From: Yeosuana aromativorans
Lineage (GTDB): Bacteria > Bacteroidota > Bacteroidia > Flavobacteriales > Flavobacteriaceae
Assembly (NCBI RefSeq): GCF_014646655.1
Contig: NZ_BMNR01000002.1
Location: 275,942-339,941, forward strand
Direction: 5' to 3'
DNA length: 64,000 bases
This document shows, piece by piece, positions 44,421 through 53,412 of this stretch. The notes below the pieces were generated by a model. It made no database searches and had not been told where the DNA came from. It was given only the letters and a program-made list of their open reading frames with translations. Numbering within the stretch: position 1 is the first letter of the stretch; every line of letters starts with the position of its first letter. The translations under genes were made by a program, and so were the position numbers.

Positions 44421-45365
44421 TCACATCAATCCTCGCCCTATTTTTGTCAATTTTCCATCTGCTTCATATTCCTTGACCAGCTTGTCCAAAATACCATTTA
44501 TGAATATGCTGCTTTTGGGAGTAGAGTATTCCTTGGCTATTTCCAGATATTCATTCATGGTCACCTTTACGGGTATTGATGAAAAATTTTGCAGCTCGCA
44601 AATAGCCATTTGCAACAAAACAAAATCCACAGTGGCTATTCTATCAGAATCCCAGTTTTGGGTTTTCTGTTCAATCTCTCCATTAAGGGCCGTTTTATTG
44701 AGAATGGTTTTTTTAAATAAATCTATTGCAAATTGCTTATCTTCTTGATCTTTATACAATTTTGGTGTAAAATGGCTGTCTGAAGCACTTGGTTTTGTTT
44801 TTCTGAGCAGTTTTAAAATAGTTGTGTTTACGGTAGGTAAATCATCAAGCCATGTTAAATTTTTATCTTCAATGTAGTCATAAAGTTTATCGTTTGGCGC
44901 AATGATCTCTTTGTAAATATCAACAATAAATTCTTTGTCTTCCTTGAAATCAGACACACGGGTCTTCATATAATCTTTATACAAATCGCTGCCCATAATG
45001 GCTCTAAAAATAATGTCAACATACTCACTGTCCAGTTCCCAATTGTTTATTTTGTGAATCTCAAGTTGGTACTTTAGGGCGTTGTTTTCTTTGATAAGTT
45101 GCAACACTTGATTGTTTACAAATTTTCTGTTTGGGTCTTTATCTTCTCTGGTTGCCAAGTGCGCCTGTTGCTTTTTTTGGAGATGGTCTTCCGCTCTTTT
45201 TTGAACTTCAATCAAAAGGGATATCAACAAGAGATAAAGATTGTACATATTATCAATGCTAAACAACAAAAACTTCTGGTTTTTACTAAAATCGTCACTT
45301 TCATTCCCTTTGAAAGCATAAATGGTCTGCATAACTTTTACCCTAATATGTCTTCTGTTTAGCAT
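44421..45365 (-). CDS. nusB: Transcription antitermination factor NusB (long form)
   Basis: A cytosolic RNA-binding factor of the NusB/NusE antitermination complex, needed for rRNA synthesis. The 314 residues are about twice the E. coli length. The start carries the RNA-binding Arg patch (LNRRHIRVKVMQTIYAF). A middle insertion of about 150 charged helical residues is typical of Bacteroidota. The C-terminal NusB core has NGEIEQKTQNWDSDRIATVDFVLLQMAICE and IPVKVTMNEYLEIAKEYSTPKSSIFINGILDKL. It leads a nusB-DUF1573-yajC gene group and is divergent from the ABC exporter. Confidence 0.92.
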   Translation of the reverse strand: MLNRRHIRVKVMQTIYAFKGNESDDFSKNQKFLLFSIDNMYNLYLLLISLLIEVQKRAEDHLQKKQQAHLATREDKDPNRKFVNNQVLQLIKENNALKYQLEIHKINNWELDSEYVDIIFRAIMGSDLYKDYMKTRVSDFKEDKEFIVDIYKEIIAPNDKLYDYIEDKNLTWLDDLPTVNTTILKLLRKTKPSASDSHFTPKLYKDQEDKQFAIDLFKKTILNKTALNGEIEQKTQNWDSDRIATVDFVLLQMAICELQNFSSIPVKVTMNEYLEIAKEYSTPKSSIFINGILDKLVKEYEADGKLTKIGRGLM

Positions 45366-45544
45366 ATGTACAAAGAACTTTATTTAATTTTTTTAAGACT
45401 ACGGAATTTAACTTTTCCACGGCAAAAATAATACTATTTTAAAAAGAACATGCCCTTATTTGGTGTTTTATTGTCAAAAAATATTTTGGCTTATTTTTAA
45501 CACGTATCATGGCCAATCCGCCATTCTTATTGATTTTATTGCTG

Positions 45545-45552
45545 TATCTTTG
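45545..45552 (+). promoter_or_regulatory. -7 promoter element for the ABC exporter
   Basis: TATCTTTG matches TAnnTTTG, 51 bp before the ATG at 45604. The 238-bp divergent gap up to nusB shows nothing else clear. Confidence 0.45.
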
Positions 45553-45603
45553 TGCTGTAAACTTATTGTTTCAAAATAAAACAAATAAACGTTTCTCCTG
45601 TAA

Positions 45604-47370
45604 ATGAAAGAATTACAGCATCTAAATAAATATTTATTAAAGTACAAATTACATCTTATTGTTGGTGTTATCATAACAATCATAGCTCGAATTTTTCTGC
45701 TCTTTACACCTAGATATGTCAAAAAGATTTTTTCGGTTGTTGACAAATATAAAAATGGGTTAGAGTCTGGAAACAGTACGTTTCAAGCAGAACTTTTTGA
45801 AATTATCCTCTACATTATTGGAGCCGCGCTTATTGCCGGTCTTTTTACGTTTTTAATGCGGCAGACTATCATTAATGTATCTCGTTACATTGAGTTTGAC
45901 TTAAAAAACGAAGTGTATGAACACTATCAAAAACTCTCTTTGAACTTTTACAAAAAAAACCGAACAGGGGATTTAATGAACCGGATAAGTGAGGATGTGA
46001 GCAGGGTTCGTATGTATGTAGGGCCAGCCCTTATGTACAGTATCAATACCGTAACACTGTTTGTTATTGCTTTAATCTACATGTTTAATGAAGCGCCAAC
46101 TTTAACGCTTTACACAATCATTCCCTTGCCCATTCTATCAATAGCTATTTATAATTTGAGTAGGGAAATACACAAACGCAGTACGGTTGTACAACAATAT
46201 TTATCAAAATTGTCTGCTTTTACCCAAGAATCATTCAGTGGTATTTCTGTTATCAAAGCATATGGTATTGAACCTAAAACATCCCGTAACTTTGATGACC
46301 TATCGGCCACTAGCAAGCAAAAACAATTAGACTTGGTCAAGGTTCAAGCACTTTTCTTCCCTTTAATGGTTTTACTTATTGGAATTAGTAACCTAGTGGT
46401 TATCTACATTGGTGGCAGGCAATATGTAAATGGACAAATAGACAGTTTAGGAACCATTGCAGAATTCATCATTTATGTCAATATGCTCACTTGGCCGGTT
46501 GCTACGGTTGGTTGGGTCACCTCCATTGTGCAACAAGCAGAGGCTTCGCAAAAGCGTATTAATGAATTTTTAAAAACGGAGCCTGAAATAAAAAACACGG
46601 TTTTAGAACACACAGACATTACAGGAGACATCACGTTTGATAATGTATCCTTTACGTATGATGACACCAATATCAATGCTTTAAAAGGGATTAGTTTTAC
46701 CATTAAGGATGGTGAGACTTTAGCCATTCTTGGCAAAACCGGATCTGGAAAATCCACAATATTGGATTTAATCGGCCGCCTCTACGATATTGACAGCGGT
46801 TCCATTAAAATCAACAACATTGAAATTAACAAGCATAATTTAAATGATTTAAGAAATCATATTGGCTATGTGCCGCAAGATGCCTTTTTGTTTTCTGATA
46901 CCATAAAGAACAATATCAAATTTGGAAAAGAAGATGCCTCTGATGAGGAGGTGATACAAGTAGCTAAATTAGCGCAAGTGCACAAAAATATTACCAAGTT
47001 CAATAAAGGCTATGATACTATATTAGGTGAACGCGGCATCACGCTCTCTGGTGGACAAAAACAACGTATATCCATTGCAAGAGCGCTTATTAAATATCCA
47101 AAAATATTACTGTTTGATGACTGCCTCTCTGCCGTTGATACTGAAACAGAAGAAAAAATATTGAAAAATATCAACACTATTTCAAAAGGAAAAACCAACA
47201 TTATTGTTGGGCACAGAGTCTCTTCTGCTAAAAATGCGGATAAAATCATTGTGCTTGATGATGGCAAGATAGTAGAAGAAGGCACCCATGAAACCCTGTT
47301 GCAAATTGATGGCTATTATAAACACCTGTTTTTAAAGCAATCAAGTGAAACATCCAGCAGCAAGCCATAA
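45604..47370 (+). CDS. ABC half-exporter with non-canonical catalytic site (MdlA/TM287 type)
   Basis: A 588-residue inner-membrane export protein with six transmembrane helices (about 15-300) fused to an ATPase domain. Walker A is GKTGSGKST (377-385), the signature LSGGQKQR starts near 480, Walker B is ILLFDDCLSAVD and the switch His is in IVGHRVSS. The catalytic glutamate after Walker B is replaced by Asp (D506), as in the degenerate-site half of heterodimeric exporters such as TM287 or MdlA. A partner half with the usual LDE would be expected, but none is in the window. Substrate unknown; lipid or drug export is typical for the group. Confidence 0.9.
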   Translation: MKELQHLNKYLLKYKLHLIVGVIITIIARIFLLFTPRYVKKIFSVVDKYKNGLESGNSTFQAELFEIILYIIGAALIAGLFTFLMRQTIINVSRYIEFDLKNEVYEHYQKLSLNFYKKNRTGDLMNRISEDVSRVRMYVGPALMYSINTVTLFVIALIYMFNEAPTLTLYTIIPLPILSIAIYNLSREIHKRSTVVQQYLSKLSAFTQESFSGISVIKAYGIEPKTSRNFDDLSATSKQKQLDLVKVQALFFPLMVLLIGISNLVVIYIGGRQYVNGQIDSLGTIAEFIIYVNMLTWPVATVGWVTSIVQQAEASQKRINEFLKTEPEIKNTVLEHTDITGDITFDNVSFTYDDTNINALKGISFTIKDGETLAILGKTGSGKSTILDLIGRLYDIDSGSIKINNIEINKHNLNDLRNHIGYVPQDAFLFSDTIKNNIKFGKEDASDEEVIQVAKLAQVHKNITKFNKGYDTILGERGITLSGGQKQRISIARALIKYPKILLFDDCLSAVDTETEEKILKNINTISKGKTNIIVGHRVSSAKNADKIIVLDDGKIVEEGTHETLLQIDGYYKHLFLKQSSETSSSKP

Positions 47371-47531
47371 TCCTCCAATTAATGATTATTCATATTATTT
47401 CTGATTTCATTTTAAAAATCGACGAAAACAAACAGAATATAAAAGAATATTAATTATTTGTTGGTTGGTAACGGTTTTTTTTAGATTTTTGATAAACATA
47501 AATGATAACTCAAATTAATTTTAATACAACT

Positions 47532-47915
47532 ATGAATACAAATGACATGATGGAGAAAGAGGATATTTTTTCTAAAGTATTAAGAGCCGGAAGACGTACA
47601 TATTTCTTTGACGTAAGATCAACAAAAGCTGAAGATTATTACCTGACAATCACTGAAAGCAAAAAGTTTACTAATGACGATGGTTCTTTTCACTATAAAA
47701 AGCATAAAATATACATTTATAAAGAAGATTTTGAGGAGTTTAAGGATATTTTAGCTGAAATGACCGACTATATCATCAAAGAAAAAGGTGATGAAGTAAT
47801 CAGTGAGCGTCACCAAAAAGATTTTAAAAAAGAATACGAAACGGACACAAATGTTGAGGAAGAAGTCGCAAAATCTCCTGAAAGTTTCACCGATATCGAT
47901 TTTGATGATATTTAA
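47532..47915 (+). CDS. PUR-alpha-like single-stranded nucleic-acid-binding protein (DUF3276)
   Basis: About 127 residues. The PUR repeat is recognisable: EDIFSKVLRAGRRTYFFDVR, then ADDYYLTITES-type KAEDYYLTITESKKF, then FHYKKHKIYIYKEDFEEFKDIL, then an acidic tail. Bacteroidota PUR proteins bind single-stranded DNA and RNA. The ATG at 47532 is preferred to one at 47502, since homologues start close to the MEKEDIFSK segment; a further ATG at 47547 is also possible. It is the last gene before a strong bidirectional terminator. Confidence 0.9.
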   Translation: MNTNDMMEKEDIFSKVLRAGRRTYFFDVRSTKAEDYYLTITESKKFTNDDGSFHYKKHKIYIYKEDFEEFKDILAEMTDYIIKEKGDEVISERHQKDFKKEYETDTNVEEEVAKSPESFTDIDFDDI

Positions 47916-47927
47916 GAAATTTGAAAT

Positions 47928-47955
47928 AAAAAAACCGCTTAAAAGCGGTTTTTTT
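47928..47955. terminator. Bidirectional intrinsic terminator
   Basis: The inverted repeat AAAACCGCTT / AAGCGGTTTT (around 47931-47952) has a very short loop and A/T tracts on both sides, between the convergent PUR-like and CsaA-like genes. Confidence 0.8.
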
Positions 47956-47964
47956 ATTTCTTAG

Positions 47965-48300
47965 TTAAGAAACTACAGTCCCATTTTTAACTTTGGTTTC
48001 TGGGTTTAAAAGTATCACATCATTCCCATTCACAGCACCCAACACCAAACACTCACTCATAAATTTGGCTATTTGTTTTTTAGGAAAATTAACCACGGCT
48101 ACAATTTGCCTGTTTAATAGGTCATTCTTTTTGTAAAGCGTAGTAATTTGAGCTGATGATTTTTTAATGCCCAAATCGCCAAAATCTATTGTAAGTTGAT
48201 ACGCTGGTTGTCGAGCTTCAGGAAAATCATGGACTTCAATAATAGTACCCACTCGCAAATCGACTTTGGTAAAATCCTCAAAAGTTATGGTGTCGTTCAT
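47965..48300 (-). CDS. CsaA-like tRNA-binding protein
   Basis: A 111-residue OB-fold protein of the EMAP-II/CsaA type that binds tRNA and may have chaperone activity. Conserved elements are TFEDFTKVDLRVGTIIEVHDFPEARQPAYQL (core VDLRVGTI), FGDLGIKKSSAQIT, then LLNRQIVAVVNFPKKQIAKFMSECLVLG. Length matches B. subtilis CsaA. Cytosolic. It stands alone, convergent with the PUR-like gene and divergent from the redoxin gene. Confidence 0.9.
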   Translation of the reverse strand: MNDTITFEDFTKVDLRVGTIIEVHDFPEARQPAYQLTIDFGDLGIKKSSAQITTLYKKNDLLNRQIVAVVNFPKKQIAKFMSECLVLGAVNGNDVILLNPETKVKNGTVVS

Positions 48301-48347
48301 TTTTTAAAAATACAAATAATCCCGAACTTAGCACAAAACTTTATAAT

Positions 48348-48905
48348 ATGGCCAATACACCTTCAAACATGATTCCTTTAGGCTCAAAAGCACCTCATTT
48401 TTCGCTTTTGGATACCGTTTCTGGAAACACGCTAAATCTCAATGACATTAAAGGTAAATTAGGAACCGTAGTCATGTTTATATGCAACCATTGTCCATTC
48501 GTCATTCACGTTAATACCGAATTGGTCAACATAGCTCATACCTACTCAAAACAAGGCATAGGGTTTGTGGCTATTTCAAGTAATGATGTGGCTAACTATC
48601 CGCAAGACGGTCCGGATAAGATGAAAACACATGCCGAAAAAGAGCAGTATCCTTTTCCGTATTTGTATGACGAAACCCAAACAGTTGCTAAAGCGTATGA
48701 CGCAGCTTGCACACCTGATTTATATGTGTTTGATTCTGGTTTAAAGTTAATCTACAGAGGTCAACTGGATGACTCTCGTCCAGGAAACGGCATTCCCGTT
48801 ACCGGACATGATTTACGGCATGCATTGGATTGCTTGATTGCAGGTAAGGAAAACACATCCATTCAAAAACCAAGCATAGGTTGTAACATTAAATGGAAAC
48901 AGTAG
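48348..48905 (+). CDS. Thioredoxin-fold peroxiredoxin-like protein
   Basis: A 185-residue AhpC/TSA-superfamily redoxin with no signal peptide. The active-site region is GTVVMFICNHCPFVIHVN, a C-N-H-C motif near residues 45-48, followed by GIGFVAISSNDVANYPQDGPDKM and the cis-Pro region ACTPDLYVFDSGLKLIYRGQLDD. It is of the family of thioredoxin-like proteins common in Bacteroidota and cyanobacteria; the substrate is unknown. Its stop directly abuts the stop of the convergent acetyltransferase gene. Confidence 0.87.
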   Translation: MANTPSNMIPLGSKAPHFSLLDTVSGNTLNLNDIKGKLGTVVMFICNHCPFVIHVNTELVNIAHTYSKQGIGFVAISSNDVANYPQDGPDKMKTHAEKEQYPFPYLYDETQTVAKAYDAACTPDLYVFDSGLKLIYRGQLDDSRPGNGIPVTGHDLRHALDCLIAGKENTSIQKPSIGCNIKWKQ

Positions 48906-49388
48906 TTAAAGCGTTAATTGCCAGATACCAACGTCTTGCCATGTTCCAAACTTCAGGCCTACTTCCTTTAAATGGGCCACTTGTTTAAACCCAAATTTTT
49001 CATGAAGTTTCACACTGTTTTCATTGGGCAAGGTCAATACGCCCAGTACTACGTGATAGTTATCCAACTTTAGCAGTCTAAGCAATTCAGCATATAACCT
49101 TGTGCCTATCTGCTTGCCGTGCTCGCCTTGTTTCACATAAACCGTTGATTCTACTGTCTGGTTATAAGCAGGTTTGGGTCTAAACTTACTGCAATAAGCA
49201 TAGCCTAAAATTTCATTGTTTTCCTCATAAACCAAAAACGGATATTGTGGAACTATACTATTTATTTTTGCCTTAAAATCATTAAGTGATAATACCTCTA
49301 AATCAAACGTAACAACCGTATTTAAAACATAATGATTATAAATGTCAAGGATGCTTTGAGCATCAGAAATTTTTACGGAACGAATCAT
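48906..49388 (-). CDS. GNAT-family N-acetyltransferase (phosphinothricin acetyltransferase-like)
   Basis: A 160-residue cytosolic acetyl-CoA-dependent acetyltransferase. The N-terminal segment SVKISDAQSILDIYNHYVLNTVVTFD is typical of the Pat/YncA subgroup. The acetyl-CoA loop is KQGEHGKQIGTRLYAEL (family Q/R-x-x-G-x-G/A variant), followed by LGVLTLPNENSVKLHEKFGF. Members acetylate amino groups of small molecules such as methionine analogues; this one's substrate is unknown. It starts 1 bp from the stop of the upstream DinB-like gene, so they are likely cotranscribed. Confidence 0.88.
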   Translation of the reverse strand: MIRSVKISDAQSILDIYNHYVLNTVVTFDLEVLSLNDFKAKINSIVPQYPFLVYEENNEILGYAYCSKFRPKPAYNQTVESTVYVKQGEHGKQIGTRLYAELLRLLKLDNYHVVLGVLTLPNENSVKLHEKFGFKQVAHLKEVGLKFGTWQDVGIWQLTL

Positions 49389-49389
49389 T

Positions 49390-49935
49390 TTAAATCCATT
49401 GGTTACGTTTTAACAAATTTTCAATGTGTGTATAGTGATGATTACAATGCCAAGCATATATGCCTATGTTCTGTTTCAACAACACTTCTTTATTTGTTTC
49501 AGGATGTATGAAGGTTTTGTTTAAATCTGCATCGGACAAGCCTTTTAGCAAATACACCAATTTAAAATGAATGGCTTTAAGATGCAGAATGGACATGTCT
49601 ATTGGTGCTGTTCTTGAGTCAAATAATTCGGCCCAACGATCTTCATAATAGGCTTTAATTACAGGCTTGTCTTCTGTTAAGGCCCATTTAAAACGCGCAT
49701 AACTATGATGGTGACTGTCTGAAACATGGTGAACAACCTGTCTAACCGTCCAACCGCCAGGTCTGTAAACCGTATCCAATTGTTCTGCGTTTAAATCTTT
49801 TACCAACTGTTCCAATCGGTTTGGAAAATGTTCCAATATGGAGATCCATCCCTCAATATGTCCACTGTTTATGTTTTGGGGACAATCAAATTTACCAATA
49901 GGATATTTTAATAATTCTAGTTCTGAATTTGTCAT
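49390..49935 (-). CDS. DinB/YfiT-family putative metal-dependent hydrolase or thiol transferase
   Basis: About 181 residues from the ATG at 49935 (an upstream in-frame ATG at 49956 would add seven unmatched residues). The four-helix-bundle YfiT fold is indicated by PIGKFDCPQNINSGHIEGWISILE, then YRPGGWTVRQVVHHVSDSHHHSY with the metal-ligand His, then AWHCNHHYTHIENLL with the other two. B. subtilis-type homologues act as bacillithiol or related thiol transferases; Flavobacteria vary, so this is inferred. Cytosolic. It lies downstream of the cyclophilin-FKBP gene, separated by a terminator. Confidence 0.87.
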   Translation of the reverse strand: MTNSELELLKYPIGKFDCPQNINSGHIEGWISILEHFPNRLEQLVKDLNAEQLDTVYRPGGWTVRQVVHHVSDSHHHSYARFKWALTEDKPVIKAYYEDRWAELFDSRTAPIDMSILHLKAIHFKLVYLLKGLSDADLNKTFIHPETNKEVLLKQNIGIYAWHCNHHYTHIENLLKRNQWI

Positions 49936-49948
49936 GTATAAATATAAA

Positions 49949-49974
49949 AAAAGCACTTCATTTGAAGTGCTTCA
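49949..49974 (-). terminator. Intrinsic terminator after the cyclophilin-FKBP gene
   Basis: AAGCACTTCA (49951-49960) and TGAAGTGCTT (49963-49972) form an inverted repeat. Read on the minus strand it ends in a run of T residues, 24 bp beyond the stop at 49996. Confidence 0.75.
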
Positions 49975-49995
49975 ATATTTAAAATAAATTTTAAA

Positions 49996-50928
49996 TTATT
50001 TAATATCCATAAGTTCTACATCAAATATCAAAGTGGCATTTGGTGGAATAACACCTCCAGCTCCTCTACTGCCGTACCCTAAATCACTTGGTATGACAAA
50101 ACGGGCTTTATCGCCAACGTGCAACAACATGATGCCTTCATCCCAACCAGGTATTACTTGTCCGACGCCGACTTGAAAATCTATGGGTTGCTTTCTTTTA
50201 TAAGACGAATCAAACACAGTTCCATCTGCTAATTGTCCTTTGTAATGAACCGATACCATATTGCCTTTTTCTGCTTTTTTACCAGTTCCTTTTTGAATAA
50301 TTTGGTAACGCAATCCGCTTTTGGTTTCTTCAAAACCTTTGGCCAACTTATCCAATTCGGCTTGGGCTGCTTTTTTGGCTTCGGCTAGCTTTTTCTCTCT
50401 AGCGCCTTCAAACGTTCTGAAGGCTTCAACAGAATTATAGGCTTTGGCGGCTTCACCAACTCTAATAATTTCCAAACGTTCTATTTTATCACCTTGAACA
50501 ATAGCATCCACGACATCCTGTCCTTCAACCACTTTTCCAAAAACGGTATGATTGTTATCTAACCATGGTGTAGCAACATGCGTGATAAAAAATTGGCTTC
50601 CATTGGTTCCCGGACCTGCATTGGCCATGGATAACACGCCAGGACCATCATGCTTGAGGTCTACATGAAATTCATCATCAAACTGATAACCTGGGTTTCC
50701 GGTTCCGGTTCCTTGTGGGCAACCACCTTGAATCATAAAATCAGGAATGACCCTATGGAATGTCAAGCCATCATAATAAGGAGTCCCTTGGGGTTTTACA
50801 GCGTTTTCTAAATTACCTTCAGCCAAGGACACGAAATTACCAACTGTTCCTGGTGTTTTTTTATATTCTAAAGCGACTAAAATTTCACCTTTGGTGGTGT
50901 TGAATTTTGCGTATAATCCGTCTTGCAT
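49996..50928 (-). CDS. Dual-domain peptidyl-prolyl isomerase: cyclophilin-FKBP fusion
   Basis: A 310-residue protein without an obvious signal peptide, so probably cytosolic. Residues about 5-160 are a cyclophilin ([61 protein letters not shown]). Residues about 165-205 are a charged helical linker ([18 protein letters not shown]). Residues about 205-310 are an FKBP domain ([75 protein letters not shown]). Key catalytic residues of both domains appear present, including the cyclophilin FHRVI Arg and the FKBP VIPGWDE. Such cyclophilin-FKBP chimeras have been described in Flavobacteria and protists. Confidence 0.92.
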   Translation of the reverse strand: MQDGLYAKFNTTKGEILVALEYKKTPGTVGNFVSLAEGNLENAVKPQGTPYYDGLTFHRVIPDFMIQGGCPQGTGTGNPGYQFDDEFHVDLKHDGPGVLSMANAGPGTNGSQFFITHVATPWLDNNHTVFGKVVEGQDVVDAIVQGDKIERLEIIRVGEAAKAYNSVEAFRTFEGAREKKLAEAKKAAQAELDKLAKGFEETKSGLRYQIIQKGTGKKAEKGNMVSVHYKGQLADGTVFDSSYKRKQPIDFQVGVGQVIPGWDEGIMLLHVGDKARFVIPSDLGYGSRGAGGVIPPNATLIFDVELMDIK

Positions 50929-51003
50929 AGTTCTATATTTTATTGAAGTTGCAAATATAGAAAACTAAGTTCTAAGTAAGAAGGTTTAAATAGAGGAATG
51001 AAT

Positions 51004-53208
51004 TTAATTGGCTACTTCACTGATAAATTTAATACGATACAGCCTCAGTTCTTCATCATCATACTCACCATCAAATTCCTTAATGGCCGTATCAATATTA
51101 TCGGTTTTTGATTCCATAAAATAATCATGGATTTCTTCTTGTTGATCTTCATCAAGCACTTCATCAATCCAATAATTGATATTGAGCTTGGTTCCTGAAT
51201 ACACAATGGCTTCCATCTCTTTAATAAACTCACTCATGGTCATACCTTTTGAAGATGCTATATCATCAAGTGGTAATTTCCTATCAATATTTTGAATGAT
51301 GTATAATTTTATGGCAGAATTGCTTCCTGTGGTCTTTACCACTAAATCATCAGGACGAATAATATCGTTCTCTTCAACATATTTTGAAATTAATTCGATA
51401 AAATCCTTTCCATATTTTTTGGCCTTTCCGTCACCTACACCATGTACATTGGCAAGTTCGGACATGCTCATCGGATATTTTAAAGCCATATCTTCCAATG
51501 AAGGATCCTGGAAAATAACAAATGGCGGTACACCAAGTTTTTTGGCATTGGCTCTACGTAAATCCTTGAGCATTCCCAACAACACTTCATCAGCTGAAGC
51601 ACCACCACCTTTTGAGGCAGTTATAATATTAGTTTCATCTTGGTCACTGTCAAAAATATGATCCTCGGTCATCATAAAAGACGTTGGGTTTTTAATAAAA
51701 GCCTTACCTGAGTCATTTAATTTTATAACACCATAGGTTTCAATGTCTTTTTTAAGGTATCCGGCAACCAAAAGTTGTCTAAGCAACGCCATCCAATACT
51801 TATTGTCGTGGGAGCTTCCTTTTCCAAAAAAGGGCTGTTCGTTGGTTTTGTGCGATTTTATTAAGGCATTTTCTTTTCCAACAATAACATTCACCAAATC
51901 CTTGGATTTATATTTTTCATTGGTGTTTTGTATGGTTTCTATTAGAAGTTTGGCGTCGTCTTTGGCTTCATGCTGCTTTTTGGGGAAGCGCACATTATCG
52001 TCCATATCACCACCTTCTCCGGTTTCATTATCAAATTCCTCTCCAAAATAATGTAAAATGAACTTACGTCTAGATATAGATGTTTCAGCAAACGCCACAA
52101 CCTCTTGTAACAACGCTTGACCTATCTCTTGCTCGGCAACAGGTTTACCTGACATGAATTTTTCCAGCTTCTCAATATCCTTATAAGAATAGAACGCCAA
52201 ACAGTGACCTTCACCGCCATCACGTCCTGCCCTACCCGTTTCTTGATAGTAGCTTTCAATACTTTTTGGAATATCATGGTGGATTACAAATCGGACATCT
52301 GGTTTGTCAATTCCCATACCAAAGGCAATGGTAGCCACAACTACGTCCACATCTTCCATAAGAAACTTGTCTTGATGGCTGGTTCTGGTTTTGGCATCCA
52401 ATCCTGCATGATACGGCACGGCATTGATACCGTTAACCTGTAGCACTTGAGCCAATTCCTCAACGCGTTTTCTACTCAAACAATAAACAATTCCTGATTT
52501 GCCTTGATTTTGCTTGATAAAACGAATAATATCCGCATCAACCGATTTGGTTTTCGGGCGAACTTCATAATACAAATTTGGCCTGTTAAAAGATGCTTTA
52601 AACGTATTGGCGCCCGTAATACCTAGGTTTTTGATAACATCTTCCTGCACTTTTGGGGTGGCCGTTGCGGTTAAAGCTATAATGGGAATATTATCCCCTA
52701 TACGGGAAATTATATGTCTTAAGTTTCTGTATTCTGGTCTAAAATCATGTCCCCACTCACTAATACAATGGGCTTCGTCAATAGCCATAAACGATACTTT
52801 TACTGAGCGCAAAAAGTCTACATTTTCTTCTTTTGTGAGCGATTCAGGAGCTACATACAACAGCTTGGTAATACCATTAACAATGTCTTCTTTTACGCGT
52901 TTAATTTCCGTTTTGTTTAATGACGAATTCAACACATGTGCTACACCTTCCTCATTTGAAATACCACGAATGGCATCCACTTGGTTTTTCATTAAAGCGA
53001 TTAATGGAGATACTACAATGGCCGTTCCTTCTTGCATGAGTGCAGGAAGCTGGTAACAGAGGGATTTCCCTCCGCCAGTTGGCATAATTACGAATGTGTG
53101 ATTTCCTGATAAGATACTGTCTACAACACCTTCTTGTAGACCCATAAATTTATTAAACCCAAAGTATTTTTTTAGTGCTGAATGCAAGTCACTTTTTGTT
53201 GTCAACAT
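51004..53208 (-). CDS. recQ: ATP-dependent DNA helicase RecQ
   Basis: A 3'-5' DNA helicase of recombinational repair, cytosolic. The 734 residues contain the two RecA-like lobes (MPTGGGKSLCYQLPAL Walker A; IDEAHCISEWGHDFRPEY; SYYQETGRAGRDGGEGHCLAF). The RQC region follows, without the usual zinc Cys cluster being obvious. An HRDC domain lies near residues 535-620 (LKDLRRANAKKLGVPPFVIF, then LANVHGVGDGKAKKYG). A C-terminal helical extension completes it (GMTMSEFIKEMEAIVYSG). The extra 120 residues beyond E. coli RecQ are usual in Bacteroidota. Confidence 0.95.
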   Translation of the reverse strand: MLTTKSDLHSALKKYFGFNKFMGLQEGVVDSILSGNHTFVIMPTGGGKSLCYQLPALMQEGTAIVVSPLIALMKNQVDAIRGISNEEGVAHVLNSSLNKTEIKRVKEDIVNGITKLLYVAPESLTKEENVDFLRSVKVSFMAIDEAHCISEWGHDFRPEYRNLRHIISRIGDNIPIIALTATATPKVQEDVIKNLGITGANTFKASFNRPNLYYEVRPKTKSVDADIIRFIKQNQGKSGIVYCLSRKRVEELAQVLQVNGINAVPYHAGLDAKTRTSHQDKFLMEDVDVVVATIAFGMGIDKPDVRFVIHHDIPKSIESYYQETGRAGRDGGEGHCLAFYSYKDIEKLEKFMSGKPVAEQEIGQALLQEVVAFAETSISRRKFILHYFGEEFDNETGEGGDMDDNVRFPKKQHEAKDDAKLLIETIQNTNEKYKSKDLVNVIVGKENALIKSHKTNEQPFFGKGSSHDNKYWMALLRQLLVAGYLKKDIETYGVIKLNDSGKAFIKNPTSFMMTEDHIFDSDQDETNIITASKGGGASADEVLLGMLKDLRRANAKKLGVPPFVIFQDPSLEDMALKYPMSMSELANVHGVGDGKAKKYGKDFIELISKYVEENDIIRPDDLVVKTTGSNSAIKLYIIQNIDRKLPLDDIASSKGMTMSEFIKEMEAIVYSGTKLNINYWIDEVLDEDQQEEIHDYFMESKTDNIDTAIKEFDGEYDDEELRLYRIKFISEVAN

Positions 53209-53311
53209 GAAATGTATTAAAAAATTAAATTACACAAATAAAAACACACCAAACATTCTATTACTATCAATTAATTTAGTTGTGAATTTAGAGAACCCTC
53301 GTTTTTTTCGT

Positions 53312-53319
53312 TAGTTTTG
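53312..53319 (+). promoter_or_regulatory. -7 promoter element for the kdsD-tatC group
   Basis: TAGTTTTG matches TAnnTTTG, about 90 bp before the TTG start at 53413, in the divergent gap with recQ. Confidence 0.4.
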
Positions 53320-53412
53320 TAACCGAAAAATCAAATTAAAATAAATATTAATTTGGCTAACATTAAAGATAGTAAAATCTTTAAAAGCATCAACCAAAAA
53401 AAATATTAAATT

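Noticed and set aside
44421-45365. NusB length of 314 residues as a possible gene fusion
   Set aside because: Long NusB proteins are usual in Bacteroidota and both ends match NusB, so no fusion is needed.
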